Source: Lentisphaeria bacterium (lineage in GTDB: Bacteria > Verrucomicrobiota > Lentisphaeria > Victivallales > UBA1829). Taken from it: 8,040 nt of DNA. Positions 1-6,600 of this stretch are shown here, piece by piece. The notes beneath the pieces are model-generated. The model saw nothing but the letters and a program-made list of their open reading frames with translations, did not search any database and had not been told where the DNA came from. Position 1 is the stretch's first letter; each line of letters opens with the position of its first letter. The stretch spans positions 1 through 8,040 of the forward strand of contig JAFYBD010000172.1 in NCBI GenBank assembly GCA_017540385.1, in the 5' to 3' direction. Both the position numbers and the translations under genes were made by a program.

Positions 1-57
1 GACGTCCTCGCCGACGGCCTGGCCGCGCTGACAATCGGCATCCCCGACGCCATGTAA
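1..57 (+). CDS. C-terminal end of an unidentified protein (partial)
   Basis: An open frame enters from the left edge and ends at TAA (55-57). It gives 18 residues, DVLADGLAALTIGIPDAM, before the stop. Codon use (GAC, GTC, CTC, GCC, ATC) matches the GC-ending bias of the other genes here, which supports real coding. The fragment is too short to assign to a family. Only 36 bp separate it from the downstream glycosyltransferase and I see no convincing terminator in that gap, so the two may be co-transcribed. Confidence 0.6.
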   Translation, partial: DVLADGLAALTIGIPDAM

Positions 58-93
58 CGCCCACCGGCGGTCACTCCGCCTGAAAGCTCCGCC

Positions 94-1677
94 ATGTCCC
101 ATCTGCTGTCCGTCGTGATCCCGGTCTTCAACGAAGAGAGGACCGTCGTGGCTATGCTGGACCGCGTAGCGGAGGCGCAATGCGGCGACCTGCTGCTGGA
201 ACTGGTCATCGTGAACGACGGTTCCACGGACCGTTCCCCCGAGCTCATCCGCTCCTGGATGGCCGCGCATCCCGGCGTTCACGCCGTGTGCATCGACAAG
301 GAGAACGGCGGAAAGGGGTCCGCCGTGAAGGCAGCCGTGGCCGCCACGACCGGCGAAGCCGTCATCATCCAGGACGCCGACCTCGAGTACGACCCGCGCG
401 ACTACGCCGCCTGCGCCGGCCCCATCTTCCGCGGCGAATGTGAGGTCGTCTACGGCTCGCGCGAGGAGAGCAACCGTAACCGCATCTACTCCTCGCCCGG
501 CTACTACCTGGGCGCGCTCAGCCTCACGTTCCTCATCGACATGCTGTTCAACGCGAATCTGACCGACGAGGCCACCTGCTACAAGACGTTCCGGGGCTGT
601 CTGATCCGCGTGCTCGCGGCCGACCTCGAGGGCGACGGGTTCGAATGGGAGCCCGAGATCACCGCGAAACTCCTCCGGCTCGGCATCCATCCCTACGAGG
701 TCCCGGTGTCGTATTACCCGCGCAAGCCGGACGAGGGCAAGAAGATCCGGTTCCGCGACGGTCTGCTGTCGATCTGGACTGCTTACGAATGGCGGTTCCG
801 CGACATGCGCCAGGTGAAACGGAGCGTGGCCTCGCTCTCCGACACCGACGAGGAACACGTCCGGCACGTGAAGTACGCGCAGGGGGCGTTCCTGCTCACG
901 CTCCTGCTCGCGGCCGTTCGGTTCGACGCGTTCGCGCCCTCGCGGCTCGGATTCGTCGCCGCAGCCGGTCTCGTCTACCTCGCGGCGCGGTTGTACCAGC
1001 CGTGGAAGATGGCGTTTCTATGGAGCGTCCTCACGACCGTCGCGCTGGACGTCTTCCTGCCGGAGAGCTGTTCCGGCCTGATCCGTTCGATGATGTCCGG
1101 CGGCGACGAGCCCATGATCGGCGCGCTGAACCTGGCCGCCTACCGGGGCGCCGGGCTCGACATGCTGTTTCCGTACGTGGATCCGGCGTCGCTCGCGCTG
1201 GCCGGGTTCTGCCTCCAGATGTTTTTCTACCTCAAATTCGCGGCCTGCGGATTCGTGATGTTCTTCGTGACGTCGATCGTCTTCTGCGGGCTCACGGCGT
1301 TCGTGATGCCCCTGAACGTCTGGTGGATGCTTCCCGCGCTCGCCGGGCTGCTGCTCCAGCGCGGCAACAAATTCCGCGTGATCGGCGTGGTCGCGGCCCT
1401 GGCGGTCGTGCTCGCGCTCGTGCCCGCAGCCCTCTGGCTGAACTGGTCGCCGTTCGTGCCGGCCGTCTGCATGGAGTGGCCGCTGCTGGCCCTGTGGACG
1501 GCCGCGCCGCTGGCGGTGTTCGCCATCGGCCCCGTGCGGTCCCTGCTGAAGCATCGCCGGATGCTGCCGTGGGTGCTCTTCCTGGGCGTTCTGCCGTATT
1601 TCGCGGTGTGTCCGCCGCTCCTTTTCCCGTTCTTCGCGGCGTTCCGCGCCGAGCCGTCCCGCTTCAAGCAGCTGTGA
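94..1677 (+). CDS. Family 2 glycosyltransferase (GtrB/DPM1-like) with a polytopic C-terminal membrane domain
   Basis: The protein has 527 aa. Residues 5-230 form a GT-A glycosyltransferase domain: SVVIPVFNE (6-14), NDGSTD (41-46) for nucleotide binding, a DAD metal-binding motif (94-96), and downstream blocks DEATCYKTFRG (158-168), EWEPEITAKL (184-193) and an EGKKI..RDG segment (214-223). These blocks are typical of polyprenyl-phosphate mannosyl/glucosyltransferases (DPM1, GtrB), which load a sugar from a nucleotide donor onto a lipid carrier at the cytoplasmic face of the membrane. From about residue 262 the chain is strongly hydrophobic, with roughly seven possible membrane segments (about 264-300, 304-320, 366-402, 405-423, 428-449, 453-480, 491-516). 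This is more than the two usual in GtrB, and it does not look like the four-helix GtrA domain. The ATG at 94 is required because the first motif starts at residue 6. Its ribosome-binding site (GAAAG, 82-86) is weak. Donor and acceptor cannot be read from the sequence. Confidence 0.88.
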   Translation: MSHLLSVVIPVFNEERTVVAMLDRVAEAQCGDLLLELVIVNDGSTDRSPELIRSWMAAHPGVHAVCIDKENGGKGSAVKAAVAATTGEAVIIQDADLEYDPRDYAACAGPIFRGECEVVYGSREESNRNRIYSSPGYYLGALSLTFLIDMLFNANLTDEATCYKTFRGCLIRVLAADLEGDGFEWEPEITAKLLRLGIHPYEVPVSYYPRKPDEGKKIRFRDGLLSIWTAYEWRFRDMRQVKRSVASLSDTDEEHVRHVKYAQGAFLLTLLLAAVRFDAFAPSRLGFVAAAGLVYLAARLYQPWKMAFLWSVLTTVALDVFLPESCSGLIRSMMSGGDEPMIGALNLAAYRGAGLDMLFPYVDPASLALAGFCLQMFFYLKFAACGFVMFFVTSIVFCGLTAFVMPLNVWWMLPALAGLLLQRGNKFRVIGVVAALAVVLALVPAALWLNWSPFVPAVCMEWPLLALWTAAPLAVFAIGPVRSLLKHRRMLPWVLFLGVLPYFAVCPPLLFPFFAAFRAEPSRFKQL

Positions 1678-1682
1678 CGCGT

Positions 1683-1704
1683 CCGGGCTCCGGGGAAGTT
1701 TTTT
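1683..1704 (+). terminator. Possible weak intrinsic terminator after the glycosyltransferase
   Basis: Six bases after the glycosyltransferase stop, CCGG (1683-1686), loop GCT, CCGG (1690-1693) can form a short GC stem. It is followed 5 bases later by six T residues (1699-1704). The stem is only 4 bp and is not directly next to the T tract, so termination would be inefficient at best. Its position between a gene end and a good promoter is what makes it worth noting. Confidence 0.3.
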
Positions 1705-1726
1705 CGCTTTAAATATAGAAAACCGC

Positions 1727-1755
1727 TTGATAAGGGGTCCCAGGCGGGGTATATT
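1727..1755 (+). promoter_or_regulatory. Sigma-70-type promoter for lpxA
   Basis: A -35 box TTGATA (1727-1732; 5 of 6 match TTGACA) is followed after exactly 17 bp by a -10 box TATATT (1750-1755; 5 of 6 match TATAAT). It lies in an unusually AT-rich island (about 1699-1732) within otherwise GC-rich DNA, and the AT-rich bases upstream could act as an UP element. Transcription would begin near 1762, giving a leader of roughly 33 bases before the lpxA ATG at 1795. The downstream genes follow at 44 and 36 bp and then overlap, so this promoter may serve them all. Confidence 0.75.
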
Positions 1756-1782
1756 ATGGGAAACGCATTTTTCCGGAACACG

Positions 1783-1788
1783 AAAGGA
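1783..1788 (+). promoter_or_regulatory. Ribosome-binding site fixing the lpxA start at 1795
   Basis: AAAGGA lies 6 bases upstream of the ATG at 1795, an ideal Shine-Dalgarno spacing. The in-frame ATG at 1756 lies immediately after the -10 box and before the expected transcription start, so it should not be in the mRNA. The protein from 1795 begins MIHPTAIV, the usual LpxA N-terminus. Confidence 0.85.
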
Positions 1789-1794
1789 TCCGCT

Positions 1795-2637
1795 ATGATT
1801 CATCCTACCGCCATCGTATCTCCCGACGCCAAGATCGGCAAAAACGTCGAGATCGGCCCCTACGCCGTGATCGAGGATAACGTGACCATCGGCGACAACT
1901 GCTACATCGACGCCCACGTGAAGATCTGTCGTTATACCACCGTCGGCTCCGACTGCTGCATTTATTTCAACGCCCTCGTCGGCGCGGAGCCGCAGGACCA
2001 CCGCTTCTATCGCGGGCTCATCTCCTTCTGCGAGATCGGCCACCACACCGTGATTCGCGAATTCGTCACGATCCACCGGCCGCCCTTCGAGCAGCTGAAG
2101 ACCGTGGTCGGAAACCACGTGCTGCTGATGGCGTTCGTGCACGTCGCGCACGACGTGGTGATCGGCGACCATGTGACCATCGCGAACCACACCCAGCTCT
2201 CCGGCCACGTCCACGTGGACGACGGCGCGGTCCTGAGCGGATTCGTCATGATCCACCAGTTCTGCCGCATCGGCTCGCTCGCCATGATCGCCCCGACCTG
2301 CCTCATCGGCCAGGACGTGCCGCCCTTCAGCATGCTCCGCGAGACGAACTACATCTGCGGCCCGAACACCATCGGACTCCGCCGTGCGAACCTCAGCCCG
2401 AATACGCGCCTCGCCATCCGCCGTGCCATCAAGACGTTCTTCTTCGAGGGCCTGAGCAGTCCCCACGCGCTCGAGCAGATCGCGAAGAATAACAACGACT
2501 GCCCGGAAGTCGAGATGTTCATCAACTTCATCAAGCAGTCCAACCGCGGCATCATGCCCGGCAACCCGAAGTACACCGGCGTGAACGACGACGTCCGCGA
2601 CGCGCTGGAATCCGGCGCCACCGCCCCCCGCGGCTGA
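1795..2637 (+). CDS. lpxA: Acyl-ACP--UDP-N-acetylglucosamine O-acyltransferase (LpxA)
   Basis: This 280-aa cytoplasmic enzyme catalyses the first step of lipid A synthesis, moving a 3-hydroxyacyl chain from acyl carrier protein to the 3-OH of UDP-GlcNAc. Residues 2 to about 180 are hexapeptide repeats of a left-handed beta-helix (IHPTAIV, AKIGKNVEIG, VTIGDNCYI, VVIGDHVTI). The catalytic histidine is H119 in HVAHD (E. coli H125). H138 in SGHVHVDD and H154 in HQFC match other conserved active-site histidines. QDVPP (173-177) and GLRR (194-197) are family landmarks, followed by a helical C-terminal domain with PEVEMFINF (237-245). About 25 extra residues follow the usual end. The position aligned with the E. 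coli acyl-chain ruler G173 is P167, so chain length may differ. The gene is not next to lpxD, fabZ or lpxB in this window. Its own promoter and ribosome-binding site are visible. The start at 1795 is preferred over the in-frame ATG at 1756. Confidence 0.95.
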   Translation: MIHPTAIVSPDAKIGKNVEIGPYAVIEDNVTIGDNCYIDAHVKICRYTTVGSDCCIYFNALVGAEPQDHRFYRGLISFCEIGHHTVIREFVTIHRPPFEQLKTVVGNHVLLMAFVHVAHDVVIGDHVTIANHTQLSGHVHVDDGAVLSGFVMIHQFCRIGSLAMIAPTCLIGQDVPPFSMLRETNYICGPNTIGLRRANLSPNTRLAIRRAIKTFFFEGLSSPHALEQIAKNNNDCPEVEMFINFIKQSNRGIMPGNPKYTGVNDDVRDALESGATAPRG

Positions 2638-2656
2638 GCTTTCCCGCGCGACTCCG

Positions 2657-2672
2657 TCTCCGGCGGGAGAGG
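2657..2672 (+). promoter_or_regulatory. Ribosome-binding site of the TfoX-like gene, partly within a small hairpin
   Basis: GGAGAGG (2666-2672) lies 9 bases before the ATG at 2682 and is the likely Shine-Dalgarno sequence. The preceding TCTCC (2657-2661) is exactly complementary to GGAGA (2666-2670) across a GGCG loop. This 5-bp hairpin would cover the binding site, and translation could be modulated by its opening. Such a short stem may also be chance in GC-rich DNA. Confidence 0.5.
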
Positions 2673-2681
2673 TTTGAACAC

Positions 2682-3632
2682 ATGGCTTCCAGCAAAGAAT
2701 ATCTGACGTTTGTACTGGATCAGCTCTCCGGGCTGAACGGGATCTCCCATCGCGCCATGATGGGAGAATATATCCTGTACTGCGGGGACAAGGTCGCCGG
2801 CGGCATCTACGACGACCGCCTGCTGGTAAAGCCCGTCCCCGCCGCGCTCGCCCTCCTGCCGGACGCCCCGCGCGAACTGCCGTACCCGGACGGGAAGGAG
2901 ATGCTGCTGGTCGAAGACGTGGACGACGCGGAGTTCCTGAAGGAGCTCTTCCGCGCCATGTACGACGAACTGCCGTCCCGTCCCGCCCCGAAAACCCGAA
3001 AGGCCACCATGCCCGTTTCCCGAAAAACCTCACGCCGCGCCGCCGTCCGAAAGACGGCCGCGGCCTGCCTCTGTCTCCTCGCGGTTCTCCTGCTCGGAGC
3101 GTGTTCGGCCGAACCAGGCACGGCGCACGAGTACGACGAGACGAAGTATTTCCAGAAGGTCACCGCGAACATGGCCCTCGAGCACGGCTATCTGCGCTAC
3201 GACTACACCCTCGGCACCCCGAACCAGGTCATGACGTTCCTCCTCCGAAACATGGACGTCACGCCGGTCTCCGTGAACGAGTGGTTCATGAACGAGTCCG
3301 ACAACATCCGCCTGTACTACGCGTTCTGCGAGCCCGGCAAGTCCGGCGAGATCAAGGACGACGCCTGGCAGCTCGCGTGGCCCGACGTCGAGGCGTCCGA
3401 TTCCCTCCGCCGGAAATCCCATCCCAGACGTTCCGCTCTCACCCTCCAGCCGAACAACAGCGCCGTCCTCGACGTGCCGCTGACGTTCCTGGAGCATGCG
3501 CGTCCTCCGCGCAGACAGGCGCGTTACACCATCGCCCTCTACGCCCAGATCGCCCTGAACACGCTTCAGACCCGTTCCGAAGTGTTTGAAATCACGGTCT
3601 ACCCGAAGACGAGAGACGTCGAGATCGAGTGA
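2682..3632 (+). CDS. TfoX N-terminal domain protein in frame with a lipoprotein precursor
   Basis: The continuous frame encodes 316 aa in two unlike parts. Residues 1 to about 98 match the TfoX/Sxy N-terminal domain (MASSKEY start, RAMMGEYILY at 24-33, GGIYDDRLLVKP at 40-51, FLKELFRAMYDELP at 85-98). This is a small cytoplasmic domain named after a competence regulator; its role outside gamma-proteobacteria is unclear. No TfoX C-terminal domain follows. Instead, after a Pro/Lys/Arg linker, M110 begins a textbook lipoprotein signal: basic n-region (R114, K115, R118, R119, R123, K124), hydrophobic core (about 126-138) and lipobox LGAC with Cys141. The remaining 175 residues look like a beta-rich extracytoplasmic domain. 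A signal peptide buried behind a folded cytoplasmic domain is unexpected. Either two proteins are made, from 2682 and 3009, or a stop codon has been lost, or it is a true fusion anchored by the internal segment. The start at 2682 has a good ribosome-binding site. Confidence 0.75.
   Translation: MASSKEYLTFVLDQLSGLNGISHRAMMGEYILYCGDKVAGGIYDDRLLVKPVPAALALLPDAPRELPYPDGKEMLLVEDVDDAEFLKELFRAMYDELPSRPAPKTRKATMPVSRKTSRRAAVRKTAAACLCLLAVLLLGACSAEPGTAHEYDETKYFQKVTANMALEHGYLRYDYTLGTPNQVMTFLLRNMDVTPVSVNEWFMNESDNIRLYYAFCEPGKSGEIKDDAWQLAWPDVEASDSLRRKSHPRRSALTLQPNNSAVLDVPLTFLEHARPPRRQARYTIALYAQIALNTLQTRSEVFEITVYPKTRDVEIE
2999..3003 (+). promoter_or_regulatory. Internal ribosome-binding site before the lipoprotein Met at 3009
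   Basis: AAAGG lies 5 bases before the in-frame ATG at 3009, resembling the AAAGGA that precedes lpxA. It falls exactly where the TfoX domain ends and the lipoprotein signal peptide begins. This supports separate initiation of the lipoprotein inside the longer frame. Confidence 0.5.
3009..3632 (+). other. Lipoprotein part of the fused frame, possibly a separate gene of 207 aa
   Basis: Read from ATG 3009, this segment is a complete lipoprotein precursor of 207 aa. It has a basic n-region, a 13-residue hydrophobic stretch and the lipobox LLGAC with Cys32 (Cys141 of the long frame). Cleavage would leave a 176-aa lipid-anchored protein starting CSAEPG. The mature part alternates strand-like hydrophobic stretches (GYLRYDYTL, VMTFLLRNM, NIRLYYAFC, SAVLDVPLTFL, YTIALYAQI, EVFEITVYP), suggesting a beta-sandwich. 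Placement after Cys-Ser, with no Asp at +2, would suit outer-membrane sorting by E. coli-type rules, though these may not hold here. I do not recognise the family. It is listed apart from the long coding region because the sequence allows either reading. Confidence 0.55.
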
Positions 3633-3668
3633 GCCTCATCATCGGTCGAACCAACGAAAGACGAGATC

Positions 3669-6600
3669 ATGCCTGAACTGAAGCAATATCCCCAGACCGG
3701 AAGCCATCTGCTCAGGTTCTGCGGCGACACCATCGAATTCCTCCTCTCCGGCACGGAACCCCTGACTGGAAGGGCGTTTCTCTGCACCAATATCGGCAAC
3801 GCCGCCATCCAGCGCGACGAGACGATCCTCCGCACCGAGCGTCACCTGAACCCGATCGGGCAGGATTGGAACAACATCCCCATGCAGCGCGTGGACGAGT
3901 ATTCGTTCCGGGTCCGGCTCGCCCTCACGGAGGTCGGGCACTTCGAGTGCAAATGCGGGATCGTCGACGAGGACATGAACACCGCGTGGGCTCGCGGCGA
4001 CAACATCCACCTGAACGTCATCTCCGCGGCCTACTGCGCCTCGAACACCGTGTACTGCGCGTTCGTCCGCCAGTTCGGGGAAAACAAGAATCGCCCGTCC
4101 TCCGTCCTGCCCGAAGGCGTATCGGAGGAGGGCATCGGCCTGCTGGACAGATCCGGCTACTCCGTGATCCCCGGCAGCGGCACCTTCCGGGCGCTCGCGC
4201 GCGAACTCGACCACATCGTCGACCGCCTCAAATGCCGCATCATCCATCTCCTGCCGGTGAATCCGGTCCCGACCACCTACGCCCGCATGGGACGCTTCGG
4301 CAGTCCCTACGCCTCGCAGGATTTCACCGCGGTCGACCCCGCCCTCGCGGAGTTCGACACCAAGGCGTCCCCGCTGGAACAGTTCTGCGAGCTCGTGGAT
4401 GCCGTCCACCGCAAGAACGCGTTCCTCTTCCTCGACATCGCGATCAACCACACCGGCTGGGCGTCCAAGCTCCAGGAGGAGCATCCCGACTGGTTCGTGC
4501 GCGACGTCGACCGCACGTACGTCTCGCCCGGCGCGTGGGGCGTCACCTGGGGCGACCTCATCGAGCTCGACCACAAGAACCCGCCGCTGTGGAGCTACCT
4601 CGCGAACGTCTTCCTCACCTGGTGCAAGCGCGGCGTCGACGGGTTCCGCTGCGACGCCGGGTACATGATCCCGGAGCCCGCGTGGAAATACATCGTCGCA
4701 ACCGTGCGCCGCGAATTCCCCGACACCGTGTTCCTCCTCGAGGGGCTCGGCGGCTCGACCGAGGTCACGCGGAACCTGCTCGACCGTGCGAACATGGACT
4801 GGGCCTACTCCGAGCTCTTCCAGAATTACTCGCGCCAGGAGATCGAGGGCTACCTCGGCTACGCCTGGGGCGAATCCGCCGCCAACGGCCTCATGATCCA
4901 TTATGCCGAGACCCACGACAACAACCGCCTGGCGGCCTCCGGCGAACGCTACGCGATGCTCCGCACCGCGCTGAGCGCCATGGCCTCCTCCTGCGGGGCG
5001 TTCGGCTTCACCAACGGCGTGGAGTGGTTCGCGAAGGAGAAGGTCGACGTGCACCAGGCGAGCGCGCTGAACTGGGGCGCTGAGCCGAACCAGATCGACT
5101 ACATCGCGCGCCTCAACGCCATCCTCTCGCTTCATCCCGCGTTCTTCAACGGCTCGCTCATCCGCTGCATCGATTCCGGTTCCCCGGCCGCAGTGGTCAT
5201 CATCCGCGCAGACCGCGTCCCGAAACATTTCCTGGTCGTCGCGATGAATCTGGACTGCAACCGCACCACGATCGTGGAGTGGGACAGCTCCTACGCCACG
5301 TTCACGAAAGAACGCATGTACGATCTGATCTCCGGCCGAAGGATGGACGTGCTCTTCAAGCGCGGCCACAGATGCAGTATGGCGCTTTCGCCCGGGCAGG
5401 TCGTCTGCCTGTCCCCGGACCAGGACTGGGTGCAGCGCATCGACGAGGCCGTGTCCGGCGGGCGTCTGAAATACGACCACATCGCCGACCAGCAGGCCGC
5501 CGACCTGGTCCTGCGCGCGCTCACGGCCAAACGCGGCACGCCCGTGCTGCTGGACGACGACGTCCCGGCGCTGGTCGCCCGTCTCCGCGAATCCCCCGAG
5601 GGTTTCCTCCAGGACCTCTATCCCGGCCGCGCCGACATCCCGTTCATGCTCTGGAAATGGCCGGAGGACCTCCGCCGCGAAGTCATGGTCGCTCCGGGCC
5701 GTTCGATCCTCGTGACCGCTCCCGGCAGGTTCCGGTTCCATCTGGTCCGCGATGACGGCCGCGTGATCGTGGCGGCGCGTTCGATCCCGTGCGCCGACGG
5801 CCGGCACGTATCCATCGTGCCGCCTCTGCCGGCCCCGGACCGGCCGCTCGGCCTGAAAGTCTCCGTGTTCGTGGCCACGGACGACGGGCTCCACCGCGAC
5901 ACCGCCGTCCTGATGCTCCTGCCGCACGACGTCGACAAGGCCGTCGTCTCCCTCACCCGCGACGAATTCTTCCGGAAAGGCCGCACGTTCCTCCAGACCA
6001 ACGGCCGCGGCGCTGCGCTCCGCGTCTGCCTGGAGGCCGGCCGCCTCACCAGCCGTTACGATGCCCTGCTGCTGGCGAATCTGCATCCCGAGGTCCCGGT
6101 CGACCGTCACATCATGTGGCGGCAGTTCCACTTCTGGATGATTTACCGTGCTCGCCGCCAGCTCATCACGAACGAGATGATCGACACGTTCCACGTCGCG
6201 CCCGACGGAAGCGGCGTGTGGTGTTTCAAGGTCCCCGTCGGCAACGCCCGCGTGGTCGGCCTGATGGTCCGGCTCGCCATCGAACAGGGCCGCAACGCCG
6301 TCAGGGCGTCGTTCCACCGTTACGCCTACACGGAGTCCGGCGAGACGATCGCCGACGCCGAACCGGTGTTCCTCATCATCAGCCCCGATCTGGAGGACCG
6401 CAATTTCCACTGCGCCACGAAGGCCTCCGAGGGGCCGCAGAACACGTTCCCGGCCGCCGTGACCGAGGTCCAGGGCGGATTCGAATTCCGGCCCGCGCCC
6501 GACCGCATCCTCCGCATCACGGCCTCCCAGGGCGTCTTCCGGCGTTCCGACGAATGGTCCTACATGAACTACCAGGAGGTCGAGGCCGAACGCGGACTCG

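Noticed and set aside
645..1712. A 355-codon + strand frame overlapping the glycosyltransferase
   Set aside because: Arg/Ala/Pro-rich out-of-frame translation. The true frame holds the conserved glycosyltransferase blocks and membrane segments.
1756..1794. Upstream in-frame ATG giving a 13-residue N-terminal extension of LpxA
   Set aside because: The ATG directly follows the -10 box and precedes the expected transcription start, has no ribosome-binding site, and the extension is absent from the usual LpxA N-terminus.
1018..3033. A 671-codon open frame on the - strand across the glycosyltransferase, lpxA and TfoX-like genes
   Set aside because: It spans three well-supported + strand genes and the promoter region, mostly in register with their codons. 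The product is low-complexity His/Asp/Arg-rich sequence without motifs. It is a GC shadow.
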